Shown: in pieces, positions 8,832-17,227 of the stretch
How positions within the stretch are numbered: position 1 is the stretch's first letter
How the letters are laid out: each line of letters begins with the position of its first letter
The notes under the pieces: generated by a model
The model's input: only the letters and a program-made list of their open reading frames with translations
Database searches by the model: none
What the model was told of the DNA's origin: nothing
Translations under genes and position numbers: made by a program
Assembly (NCBI RefSeq): GCF_015694525.1
Contig: NZ_JADQDM010000004.1
Coordinates: forward strand, 62,001 to 126,000
Direction: 5' to 3'
Origin: Hymenobacter ruricola
GTDB lineage: Bacteria > Bacteroidota > Bacteroidia > Cytophagales > Hymenobacteraceae
DNA length: 64,000 nt

Positions 8832-11426
8832 GTGTTTGCCTTCTCCACGCTGCCGGCGTTGCTAGCCGGCCACCTCCTCCAGGCCCCCGCCGACCCGGCC
8901 GCCGACGTCCGCCACCTGCTGCTCGACAGCCGGCGCGTGGGCCTGCCCGCCGGCGCCCTGTTTTTCGCCCTGCGCGGCCCCAGCCACGACGGCCACCGCT
9001 ACCTGCCGGCCCTCTACGCCCAGGGCGTGCGCCTCTTCGTCGTCGAAGCCGGCCAGGAACTGCCCGGCGGCCTTGCCGCCTACTCCGAAGCCGGCATCGT
9101 GGCCGTGCCCAGCCCGCTGGCGGCGCTGCAGGCCCTGGCCGCCGCCCACCGCGCCGCCTTCCGCGGCCCGGTGCTGGCCATCACCGGCTCCAATGGCAAA
9201 ACCATTGTGAAGGAGTGGCTGGCCCAGCTGCTGAGCCCCGACGAAGACATCTGCCGCTCGCCGCGCTCTTACAACTCGCAAGTGGGCGTGCCGCTGAGTG
9301 TGTGGGAGTTGAACCCCGAACGGCACACGCTGGGCATCTTCGAGGCCGGCATTTCGGAAGTGGGCGAAATGGCCCGGCTGGCGGCTATCATCCGGCCCAC
9401 CGAAGGCATTTTCACCAACCTCGGCACTGCCCACGACGCCGGCTTTGCCTCGCAGGAGCAAAAGCTGCTGGAGAAGCTGCAGCTGTTTCAGGGGCCGGGT
9501 TTTCGGCGCTTGTTCTATTGCGCCGACCAGCCCTTGGTGCAAGCCGCCGTCGCTCAGCTATGGTTGTTGGCTTTCAGCTGGACGCGCCGGGCCGACCAAG
9601 CGGCGGATGTGTTTTTTGCAGCCCAGCCCAGCGCCGAAGGCAGCACCTGCTGGCAAGCCCATTTTGCCGGCAACGAGCAAGTAGCCGAGTTCACTTTGCC
9701 TTTCGTCGATGAGCCCTCGGTAGAAAACGCGCTGCACTGCGTGTCCGTGCTGCTGCACCGCGGCCTGGAGCCGGCCGAAATCCAGCGCCGCCTGGCCCGC
9801 CTGCACCCCGTGGCCATGCGCCTGGAAATGAAGCTGGGCCGCCACGATTCCTACCTGCTCGACGACACCTATAATAATGATTTGGCTGGCTTGTCATTGG
9901 CCTTGAACGCCTTGGCCCGGCAGCCGCGGCCCGGACGGCGCACCCTCATCTTGAGCGACGTGCTGGAATCGAACCTCAGCAGCGAAGAGTTGTATGCCCA
10001 GGTAGCCGCCCTGCTTCCGGCGGCCGGCATCACGCGCCTCATCGGGATAGGAGAGGAAATAAGTCGGTTAAGAGTTAGAAGTGAAGAGTTAAGAGTTGAA
10101 AATTTGGGGACTAGAGCGACTGAGCCGTCATCCCAACTCTTAACTCTTCGCCCTCAGCTCTTAACTCAATTCTACCCCAGCACCGAGGCCTTCCTGGCTG
10201 CGCTCAACCCCGCCGACTTTGCCCGCGAAGTGGTGCTGGTGAAGGGCGCCCGCCGCTTCGGCTTCGAGCGCATCGTGGCCGCTCTGCAGGCCCAGCAGCA
10301 CGGCACGGTGCTGGAAGTCAACCTCGATGCCCTCGGCCACAACCTGCAGCACTACCGGCGCCAGCTCCGGCCGGGCACCCGCCTCATGGTAATGGTGAAG
10401 GCCTTTGCCTACGGCGCAGGCTCCTACGAAGTGGCCAGCCTGCTCGAATTTCAGCGCGCCGACTACCTGGCCGTGGCCTACGCCGACGAAGGCATTGCCC
10501 TGCGCGAAGCCGGCATCAGCCTGCCCATCATGGTGATGAACCCGGCGCCGGATTCCTTCGCCACGCTGCGCCAGTATCGGCTGGAACCCGAGATATATTC
10601 TTTCGAGATGCTGGACGAGTACCTAGCGGCCTTCGGCTCGCTCGTCGCGGACGGCGCTCAGAGCCCGCCGCCGATTCCCAAAATCCACCTCAAGCTCGAT
10701 ACCGGCATGCGCCGCCTGGGCTTCGATGAAGCTGACCTGCCCGCGCTGCTCGCCCGCCTGCGCAGCCACGCCGCCCACCTGCCCGTGGCCAGCGTGATGA
10801 CGCACCTGGCCGCCGCCGACGAAGCCGGGCACGACGACTTCACCCAAGAGCAGCTCGCCACGTTCCGCCGCATGGCCGCGGCCCTGGAAGCCGTGCTGGG
10901 CCATTCCGTGCTCAAGCACGCGCTGAATTCGGCCGGCATTCTGCGCTTTCCGGAGGCGCATTTCGACATGGTGCGCCTCGGCATCGGCCTTTACGGCGTG
11001 GACGCCAGCGGCCGCGACACCGATGCCCTGCGCCCCGTGAGTGAGCTGCGCACCACCATTTCCCAAATCAAAACCCTGCCCGCCGGCCACACCGTGGGCT
11101 ACGGCCGCCGCGGCACCGCCGTTGCCACCGCGCGCCGCATCGCCACGCTGGCCATTGGCTACGCCGACGGCTACGACCGCCGCTTCGGCAACGGCGCGGG
11201 CGCGGTGCTCATCCGGGGGCAGCGGGCGCCGCTCGTGGGCTCGGTGTGCATGGACATGTGCATGGTCGACGTCACGCACATTCCCGACGCGCGGGCCGGC
11301 GACGTGGCGCTGGTGTTTGGCGAAGGCCTGCCGCTGCCGGAACTGGCCAGCCGCATCGGCACCATTGCCTACGAGTTGCTCACCAACGTGAGCGAGCGGG
11401 TGAAGCGCGTGTTTGTGAGCGAGTAA
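8832..11426 (+). CDS. Bifunctional UDP-MurNAc-tripeptide:D-Ala-D-Ala ligase / alanine racemase (MurF-Alr fusion)
   Basis: 864 residues from GTG 8832; an in-frame ATG at 8763 would add 23 residues that do not look like MurF. Residues 1 to about 490 are MurF, with the ATP loop AITGSNGKT near 116-124, EAGISEVGEM and DDTYNNDLAGL. Residues about 495-864 are alanine racemase, with the PLP lysine Lys523 in VMVKAFAYG, LGIGLYGVD and VCMDMCMVDVT. The fusion couples D-Ala production to addition of D-Ala-D-Ala to the peptidoglycan precursor and is characteristic of Bacteroidota. A short palindromic repeat is inserted in frame at residues 412-445, between LIGIGEEISR and FYPSTEAFLAAL; see findings. I preferred GTG because GACCTTTG, close to the -7 consensus, sits just upstream of it. 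Confidence 0.9.
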   Translation: MFAFSTLPALLAGHLLQAPADPAADVRHLLLDSRRVGLPAGALFFALRGPSHDGHRYLPALYAQGVRLFVVEAGQELPGGLAAYSEAGIVAVPSPLAALQALAAAHRAAFRGPVLAITGSNGKTIVKEWLAQLLSPDEDICRSPRSYNSQVGVPLSVWELNPERHTLGIFEAGISEVGEMARLAAIIRPTEGIFTNLGTAHDAGFASQEQKLLEKLQLFQGPGFRRLFYCADQPLVQAAVAQLWLLAFSWTRRADQAADVFFAAQPSAEGSTCWQAHFAGNEQVAEFTLPFVDEPSVENALHCVSVLLHRGLEPAEIQRRLARLHPVAMRLEMKLGRHDSYLLDDTYNNDLAGLSLALNALARQPRPGRRTLILSDVLESNLSSEELYAQVAALLPAAGITRLIGIGEEISRLRVRSEELRVENLGTRATEPSSQLLTLRPQLLTQFYPSTEAFLAALNPADFAREVVLVKGARRFGFERIVAALQAQQHGTVLEVNLDALGHNLQHYRRQLRPGTRLMVMVKAFAYGAGSYEVASLLEFQRADYLAVAYADEGIALREAGISLPIMVMNPAPDSFATLRQYRLEPEIYSFEMLDEYLAAFGSLVADGAQSPPPIPKIHLKLDTGMRRLGFDEADLPALLARLRSHAAHLPVASVMTHLAAADEAGHDDFTQEQLATFRRMAAALEAVLGHSVLKHALNSAGILRFPEAHFDMVRLGIGLYGVDASGRDTDALRPVSELRTTISQIKTLPAGHTVGYGRRGTAVATARRIATLAIGYADGYDRRFGNGAGAVLIRGQRAPLVGSVCMDMCMVDVTHIPDARAGDVALVFGEGLPLPELASRIGTIAYELLTNVSERVKRVFVSE
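10067..10167. repeat. 7-bp-tandem hairpin element inside murF-alr
   Basis: The left arm (10067-10098) and right arm (10134-10167) are imperfect inverted copies. Each is built of 7-bp units close to GAGTTAA / TTAACTC. The same type of element stands between two genes at 31351-31459. Here it lies inside an open frame and adds roughly 33 residues rich in Arg, Glu, Leu and Thr (VRSEELRVENLGTRATEPSS and onward). The GC content drops sharply against the surrounding gene. Confidence 0.85.
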
Positions 11427-11443
11427 GCCCAGCCGCGGCGGCC

Positions 11444-11929
11444 CTACAGCTTCCGCAGCGTGCGCCGAATCTGGCGGTGAGCCGTCTTGAGGTAGTGCTT
11501 GGCTTGCTGCTTGCGCGACACCTTGATGACGTGGGGCGAAGTCAGTTTCACTGCGTCGTTCTGCTCCGTGACGGACAGCACCACCGGCACATCGGCGTAG
11601 CCCGCGTAGCTGACCGTGGCCGCCACCGGCCCGCTGGCCACCGGCACAGCCAGGCTGAACTCGCCGGCCGCGTTGGTGACGGTGGTTTGCTTGGAGCCGG
11701 TCAGGCGGACCACTGCACCGGGCAGGGCGCCGGCGGGGCTCTCCACCCGGCCGTAGATAACGCGGGTGGCCGGTGCGGCGGGCGCCACCACAGAAGTGTC
11801 ACGCGGTGCGCTGGCTATGAAATCATTAAAGCTTGCGGCCGAGTTGGAAGCTGTAGAAGCGCCGGCATGGCTTTCGGCGGCAGCCAGGCCCAGCAATAAG
11901 GAGGCGAGTAGGGTAGAGGTAAGGCTCAT
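11444..11929 (-). CDS. Small secreted protein with carboxypeptidase-like regulatory domain
   Basis: 161 residues from the ATG at 11929, which gives a clean signal peptide (MSLTSTLLASLLLGLAAAESHAG); a longer frame opens at 11992 but begins with unlikely residues. Residues about 55-130 match the carboxypeptidase-regulatory-like beta-sandwich: VIYGRVESPAGALPGAVVRL, then TNAAGEFSLAVP and SYAGYADV. The C-terminus is basic (SRKQQAKHYLKTAHRQIRRTLRKL). Such domains are usually found at the N-terminus of TonB-dependent receptors; here it stands alone, so the role is unknown. It converges on murF-alr, the stop codons being 17 bp apart. Confidence 0.75.
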   Translation of the reverse strand: MSLTSTLLASLLLGLAAAESHAGASTASNSAASFNDFIASAPRDTSVVAPAAPATRVIYGRVESPAGALPGAVVRLTGSKQTTVTNAAGEFSLAVPVASGPVAATVSYAGYADVPVVLSVTEQNDAVKLTSPHVIKVSRKQQAKHYLKTAHRQIRRTLRKL

Positions 11930-12470
11930 GAAAGGGCGTGCGTAAAAGGTGGGTAGATGACCAACGAATGCTGCCCGATACGCCCCGCGCAAACCGTTGG
12001 TTTTGTGCGCTTCAGCTTAAAACTGTTCTGAACTCAACCTTAGTTGAACCTTGGAATTGCGTAAAATATTGGTGCCTAAGAATTACTGGTTGAAATTCTA
12101 AAGTCATTTTTATTTTCAATTTCTATATAATGCTATTGCCTGAAAAACAACGATTAAGCAGGTGAATTGCGATTGAGTTCGGCACCAAGAAAAAGCTTTT
12201 GTACTTGGCCGGAAGAGTGCGGATTCACAGTTTACAAAAGCTCGGCTTAATATTCTGCCTATAAATAATGTAGTATTTCTTATAACGCCCAATTTGCAGG
12301 TTGTCAGCTTAGAAAAAAATTTACAGTTGACAATCAGTAGATTAAATTTTCTCATAGTCTGGCTTTTGTATTAATGCTAGTTCGTATAGAACCGACTGTT
12401 TATCATTGTCCCATTATAGAACCTTATTTCCAATTTCTGGAAAGTCCTTTGATTGCATTTTAACTACTTT
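11930..12470. other. AT-rich intergenic region before the TonB-dependent receptor
   Basis: 541 bp with no convincing gene. About 12000-12460 is markedly AT-rich against a GC-rich genome. A 79-codon minus frame (12116-12355) lacks a credible start context or recognisable product. It should hold the promoters of both divergent genes, but no perfect TAnnTTTG was found: the best candidate before the receptor is GTCCTTTG at 12444-12451. I recognise no riboswitch. Confidence 0.5.
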
Positions 12471-15287
12471 ATGGTGCATTTTTCCAAAACAGCAATTTTA
12501 TCTTTTTTCATGAGCGGTGCATTGGTGCCGCTCGTCCGGGCGCAATCGGCGCCGACAGCTACCACGGCCACGGCCACGGCGGAAATAACCGGCAGCGTGC
12601 AGGCAGAAAATGGCACGGCGCTGACCGGGGTCAACATAGTGGCCCTGCACTTGCCCACGGGCATTCGGCGCGTGGTCATCACCGACAACACCGGGGCGTT
12701 CGGACTGAAGATGCTGCTGCCCGGCGGGCCCTACGCGCTGCAGATTTCGCAGCCGGGTTTCCGGCCGCAGGTCATCAACAACGTGTTTTTGAGCGTTGAC
12801 AAGCCCTCGACCCTGAAGCTGACGCTGGTGGCCGACGTGGTGGCCGTGGGCACGCGCCGCGTCGACCGCACGGCCCTGGAGTCGGTAGCGCCGGTGGATG
12901 TGATTGACATGCGCGAGCTGGCCCTCCTGGCGCCGCGCGTGGACAACACGCAGCTGCTCAACTACGTGGTGCCATCCTTTAACTCGGTGCGTGAAACCTC
13001 GGCCGACGGCGCCGACCACGTGGACGCCGCCACGCTGCGCGGCCTGGGCTCCGACCAGCTGCTGGTGCTCGTGAACGGCAAGCGCCGCCACACCTCGGCC
13101 CTCATCAACCTGCTGGGCAGCCGCCCCTACGGCAGCGCCACCACCGACCTGAACACCATTTCCTCTAACGCCCTGGACCGGGTGGAAATCCTGCGCGACG
13201 GCGCGGCGGCCCAGTACGGCTCCGACGCCATTGCGGGGGTGATGAACTTCAGCCTGAAAAATGACAACCACGGCGGCAACATCCTGGTGAACAACGGCAT
13301 TCATCAGTCGGGCTTTGGCTACAACACCACCGTGAGCCTGAACAAGGGCCTGAAGCTGGGCGAAAAAGGCTTCCTGAACGTGACCGGCGAAGTGGACTAC
13401 CGCGGCTACACCACCAGCCCCACTTACCAGCGCGACCTGACCTCTTGGCCCATCTATTCGCCCATCCGGGCGCAGGAAGATTCGTTTTTGCTGGCCAACC
13501 ACAAAACCGAGAAGGACTACCGCCAGCGCAACGGCGACGCCATCATGCTGAACTACCGGGCGGTGTATAACGCGGGCATTGCGCTATCGGAGAAGGCGAA
13601 GCTTTATTCTTTCGGCACCTATAATTTCCGGCGCGGCCAGGCGGTGGCGCCGTGGGTGCTGCCCAGCGCCAACCCCGCCGACCTGGGCACCCGGCCCGGC
13701 TACGACCTGGGCTACCAGCCCAACATCAACACCCGCATCCACGACGGCGCCGCCGTGCTGGGCCTCGACCTGAAGCTGGGCCGCTGGGACCTGGACCTGA
13801 GCCAGAGCATCGGCACCAACCGCATGCGCTACGACCTGAGCAACACCCTGAACCCCTCTATGGGCGCGAACTCGCCCACGTCGTTCAACGCCGGCGGGCT
13901 GCAGTTTACGCAAGCCGTGACCAACGCCACGGTTAGCCGCCTGTTCGATAACGTGCTGGCAGGCACCAACGTGGCTTTCGGCGGCGAATTCCGCAACGAC
14001 TTCTACGAAATCGTGGCCGGCGACGAAAACTCTTGGCAGGACTACCAGGCCGGCGCGCCCGGCGCTTCGGGGGGCTCGCAGGGCTTCATCGGCTTCGACC
14101 CCACTTCGGCCATCTCGGGCAGCCGCCAGAACGTGGCCGGCTTCCTCGACGTGGAAGCCGACATCGTGAAGCGCTGGACCGTGGGCGGCGCCGTGCGGTA
14201 CGAAGACTATTCGGACTTTGGCTCGGCCTTCATCTACAAAGCCACCACCCGCGTGCAGGCGGCTAAGTGGCTGGCATTGCGCGCGGCCTACAACACCGGT
14301 TTCCGGGCGCCGTCGCAGCACCAGCAGCTGTACCGGCAGCTCACGCTGCTGCCCACGGCCAGCGGCACCACGTATTCGGGCATCTACAACAACCAGAGCG
14401 ACATCGCCCAGGTGGCCGGCATCGGCAAGCTGAAGGCCGAAAACTCGCGCAACCTGAGCGCGGGCCTGGTGCTGACGCCCGCCAAAAACCTGGTGCTCAC
14501 CGCCGACATCTACCAGATTGACATCGACGACCGTATTTCGCTGACCAATGAGTTCGGTGCTGGCATCTCGCCGCAGTTCGACGCCGCCCTCGACCGCGCC
14601 CAAACCACCAGCGTGCAGTTTTTTGCCAACGCCCTGAACACCCGCACCCGCGGCCTCGACCTGGTGGGCAGCTACAGCGCGCCGCTGGGCCGCGGCCAGC
14701 TGCGCTTTACGGCGGCGGCCAACTTCAACGAAACCACGCTGCGCAGCCTGAAGGTGCCCACCCTGTTCCAAGGCATTCAGAACGACGAAATTGCGGGCAA
14801 CAACTTCATCGGCCAGCGCCAGCTCTCGCTCATCACCACGGGCAGCCCCAAGAGCAAAATCCTGGGCAGCGTGGGCTACGAGGGCGTGAAGCTGGGCCTC
14901 ACAGCGCGCTACACCCGCTTCGGCGAAGTGGCTTCCTACGATTTCAACTTCGACGGGCTGGACGAAGGCGGCTACTACCTGGTGTTCAGCCCCAAGGCGG
15001 TTACCGACCTCATCCTGAGCTACAAAGTGACCAAGGGCCTGCTGCTGGCCGCTGGCGCGCAAAACCTGTTCAACGTGCGGCCCGACGACCTGCTGCAAGC
15101 CGCCAAAAACGGCCACGCTCCCGACGGCTTCGCCTCGATGGCCGACTACCAGGCCTACTATCTGAAAACGAACGGCACGCCCTCGACCACGCCCTACGAC
15201 CACGACATCCTGCCCTACCACATGGTGCAGATGGGGACCAACGGCGCCTTTTTCTACCTGAAGGCTTCCTACAGCTTCGGCCAATAG
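12471..15287 (+). CDS. TonB-dependent outer-membrane receptor with carboxypeptidase-like N-terminal domain
   Basis: 938 residues from ATG 12471, with signal peptide MVHFSKTAILSFFMSGALVPLVRAQ. Residues about 40-125 are a carboxypeptidase-regulatory-like domain (ITGSVQAENGTALTGVNIV). A plug domain follows, with the usual LRGLGSDQLLVLVNGKRRH and VEILRDGAAAQYGSDAIAGV. The remainder is the 22-strand barrel, ending in the aromatic motif FYLKASYSFGQ. It imports a ligand with TonB energy. No SusD-like partner is present, so it is not a classic glycan system. The gene 59 bp downstream codes for a Tat-exported amine oxidase, and the two probably act together on the same substrate class. The ligand cannot be read from the sequence. 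Confidence 0.92.
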   Translation: MVHFSKTAILSFFMSGALVPLVRAQSAPTATTATATAEITGSVQAENGTALTGVNIVALHLPTGIRRVVITDNTGAFGLKMLLPGGPYALQISQPGFRPQVINNVFLSVDKPSTLKLTLVADVVAVGTRRVDRTALESVAPVDVIDMRELALLAPRVDNTQLLNYVVPSFNSVRETSADGADHVDAATLRGLGSDQLLVLVNGKRRHTSALINLLGSRPYGSATTDLNTISSNALDRVEILRDGAAAQYGSDAIAGVMNFSLKNDNHGGNILVNNGIHQSGFGYNTTVSLNKGLKLGEKGFLNVTGEVDYRGYTTSPTYQRDLTSWPIYSPIRAQEDSFLLANHKTEKDYRQRNGDAIMLNYRAVYNAGIALSEKAKLYSFGTYNFRRGQAVAPWVLPSANPADLGTRPGYDLGYQPNINTRIHDGAAVLGLDLKLGRWDLDLSQSIGTNRMRYDLSNTLNPSMGANSPTSFNAGGLQFTQAVTNATVSRLFDNVLAGTNVAFGGEFRNDFYEIVAGDENSWQDYQAGAPGASGGSQGFIGFDPTSAISGSRQNVAGFLDVEADIVKRWTVGGAVRYEDYSDFGSAFIYKATTRVQAAKWLALRAAYNTGFRAPSQHQQLYRQLTLLPTASGTTYSGIYNNQSDIAQVAGIGKLKAENSRNLSAGLVLTPAKNLVLTADIYQIDIDDRISLTNEFGAGISPQFDAALDRAQTTSVQFFANALNTRTRGLDLVGSYSAPLGRGQLRFTAAANFNETTLRSLKVPTLFQGIQNDEIAGNNFIGQRQLSLITTGSPKSKILGSVGYEGVKLGLTARYTRFGEVASYDFNFDGLDEGGYYLVFSPKAVTDLILSYKVTKGLLLAAGAQNLFNVRPDDLLQAAKNGHAPDGFASMADYQAYYLKTNGTPSTTPYDHDILPYHMVQMGTNGAFFYLKASYSFGQ

Positions 15288-15346
15288 GTTCGGCTTGATT
15301 AGCAAATTTTTAATTTCCAATTCCCATCCACTTTTACGCGTCCTCT

Positions 15347-17041
15347 ATGTCCGAACCCATTACCCCCTCCTCCCGCATGGCCCGCACCGACCTGTTGCGC
15401 TCCCTGCAAAAGGCCTTCGGGCTGGCCGTGGCCGCCGAGCAGCCCGGCGCGCCGTCGGTGGCCGAGCTGATTGAGCAGGCCGAAGACCACAGCCGCCGCC
15501 GTTTCCTGTCCAACACCGCCAGGTTTGGCGTGCTGGCCGGCGCCACCGGCCTGCTGGCTGCCTGCGAAACCGTGGCCCCGGAGCCCGCCCCCGACCTCAC
15601 CGCCTTCAACGCCGCCAATGCCCAGGGTGGCGCGGCCCGCGTGGTGATTGTGGGCGGCGGCATGGCTGGCCTCAACTGCGCCCTCAAGCTGCAGAAGGGT
15701 GGCATCACGGCCAGCATCTACGACGCCAATACCCGCACCGGCGGCCGCATTTTCACCGCCAAGAACCTGATGGGCTCCGGCCTCACCACCGAGCTGGGCG
15801 GCGAGTTCATCGACAGCGGCCACACGGACATGCTGAACCTGGTGCGCGAGTTTGGCCTGCCGCTCTACGACGTGGAATCGCCCAGCGAAACGGCGCTGGA
15901 GAAGGACACCTACTTCCTCAACGGCCGCCGCTACTCCCTGCAGGAGGTGATTCAGGCCTTCCGGCCCTACGCGGCCCGCGTCACCGACGACGTGCGGGCC
16001 ATGCCCAATACCATCGTGTTCGACAATTACGGCGCGGCCGGTCCTTACGACCAGATGTCGATTTCGGGCTATTTCGACTCGATTGGCATGACGGGCATGA
16101 TTCGGACCCTGCTCGAAGTGGCCTACGTGACCGAATACGGCCTCGAAGCCAACGAGCAGACCGCCATCAACTTCCTCTGGCTGTTCTCGCCCGACACCCG
16201 CAAGGGCACCTTTGACGTCTTCGGCGAAAGCGACGAGCGGTACAAAATTCAGGGCGGCAACCAGTTGCTGGTAGACGCCATGGCCCAGCGCCTGGCCGGC
16301 CAAATCACGCTGCAGCACAAGCTGGTGGCCCTGGCCAAGCCCGCCGACGAATACGTCCTCACCTTCCAGAAGCCTAGCGGCGCCACCGTGACCGTGACGG
16401 CCGACATCGTGGTGATGGCCATTCCGTTCAGCGTGCTGCGTCAGGTGAGCCTTAACCTGCCGCTGCCTTCCTGGAAAACGAATGCCATCAACAACCTCGG
16501 CTACGGCACCAATGCCAAGCTGCTGCTGGGTTTCAACAGCCGCCCCTGGCGCACCAACGGCTGCACCGGCTACCTCTTCACCGACCAGGCCGCGCAGGGC
16601 GGCTGGGACAGCAGCCAGCTGCAGCCCGGCACCGCCGGTGCCTACACCGTGTACGTGGGCGGCCAGGTGGGCGTGAGCATGGGCGCCGGTACGCCGCAGT
16701 CGCAGGTGAGCCGCTTCCTGCCCACCCTGAACGCCGCCTGGCCCGGCACCCAGGCCCAGTACAACGGCAAGGTGGAGCGCTTCCACTGGCCCAGCTTCCC
16801 GCTCACGCGCGGCAGCTACGCCTGCTACCGCCCCGGCCAATACACCACCATCGCCGGCGCCGAAGGCCGGCCGGTGGGCAACCTGTTCTTCGCCGGTGAG
16901 CATTGCAGCGCCTACTTCCAGGGCTTCATGAACGGCGCCGCCGAAACCGGCCGCGTCGCCGCCCAGGCCGTGCTGCAGGCCGCCACCACCAAAAAGGTGG
17001 CCTTGCTGTCGCGCTTCCGGCGCGTGCGGGAGCTGGTGTAA
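15347..17041 (+). CDS. Tat-exported lipoprotein, flavin amine oxidase family
   Basis: 564 residues. About 48 residues of N-terminal extension precede a twin-arginine signal (HSRRRFLSNTARFGVLAG) that ends in a lipobox before Cys (LLAAC), so the folded flavoprotein is exported and anchored. The FAD-binding dinucleotide fold is clear (VVIVGGGMAGLNCALKLQKG, then TRTGGRIFT), and the C-terminal FAD segment reads NLFFAGEHCSAYFQGFMNGA. This is the amine oxidase/L-amino-acid oxidase/phytoene desaturase superfamily. It follows the TonB-dependent receptor in the same direction and ends at a long terminator hairpin, so the two form an operon. Oxidation of an imported or surface-bound amine is a reasonable inference. 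Confidence 0.88.
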   Translation: MSEPITPSSRMARTDLLRSLQKAFGLAVAAEQPGAPSVAELIEQAEDHSRRRFLSNTARFGVLAGATGLLAACETVAPEPAPDLTAFNAANAQGGAARVVIVGGGMAGLNCALKLQKGGITASIYDANTRTGGRIFTAKNLMGSGLTTELGGEFIDSGHTDMLNLVREFGLPLYDVESPSETALEKDTYFLNGRRYSLQEVIQAFRPYAARVTDDVRAMPNTIVFDNYGAAGPYDQMSISGYFDSIGMTGMIRTLLEVAYVTEYGLEANEQTAINFLWLFSPDTRKGTFDVFGESDERYKIQGGNQLLVDAMAQRLAGQITLQHKLVALAKPADEYVLTFQKPSGATVTVTADIVVMAIPFSVLRQVSLNLPLPSWKTNAINNLGYGTNAKLLLGFNSRPWRTNGCTGYLFTDQAAQGGWDSSQLQPGTAGAYTVYVGGQVGVSMGAGTPQSQVSRFLPTLNAAWPGTQAQYNGKVERFHWPSFPLTRGSYACYRPGQYTTIAGAEGRPVGNLFFAGEHCSAYFQGFMNGAAETGRVAAQAVLQAATTKKVALLSRFRRVRELV

Positions 17042-17052
17042 AGCAAAGCCTA

Positions 17053-17120
17053 GCCTTTGCGGCATAAAAAAAGCCTTCGTTTCTGGCAGGAAGCGAGGGC
17101 TTTTTTTATGCCGCAAAGGC
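17053..17120. terminator. Long perfect hairpin terminator after the amine oxidase gene
   Basis: A perfect 23-bp inverted repeat (17053-17075 and 17098-17120) starts with GCCTTTGCGGC and carries internal A and T tracts, so it has a U-rich stretch in either direction. An inner stem (AAGCC / GGCTT) adds to it. It lies 12 bp past the stop at 17041. Confidence 0.85.
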
Positions 17121-17163
17121 TTCTTTAAAATGTTGGCAAGGTATTTATTTTGCTACTTTACAG

Positions 17164-17191
17164 TTGGCGCACCCTGGCTCTGATAACTTTG
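17164..17191 (+). promoter_or_regulatory. Promoter of hydrolase-like gene A (TTG, 17 bp, TAACTTTG)
   Basis: TTG at 17164-17166 and TAACTTTG at 17184-17191 are separated by 17 bp, a good match to the Bacteroidota -33/-7 promoter. The gene's ATG at 17228 lies 36 nt after the -7 element. Confidence 0.7.
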
Positions 17192-17227
17192 GCGCGCCAT
17201 AGGCCTTTGGGGCGCTCTTTTTTAGTT

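Noticed and set aside
12116..12355. 79-codon minus-strand frame in the AT-rich gap
   Set aside because: No signal, domain or start context; AT-rich DNA with random codon use.
13584..15320. Long minus-strand frame (578 codons) opposite the TonB receptor gene
   Set aside because: Shadow frame; the receptor on the plus strand has clear plug and barrel motifs.
15299..17116. Very long minus-strand frame (605 codons) opposite the amine oxidase gene
   Set aside because: It is a shadow frame of high-GC codon use. The plus-strand product has an intact FAD fold and Tat signal, while the minus product is His/Gly/Ala-rich without motifs.
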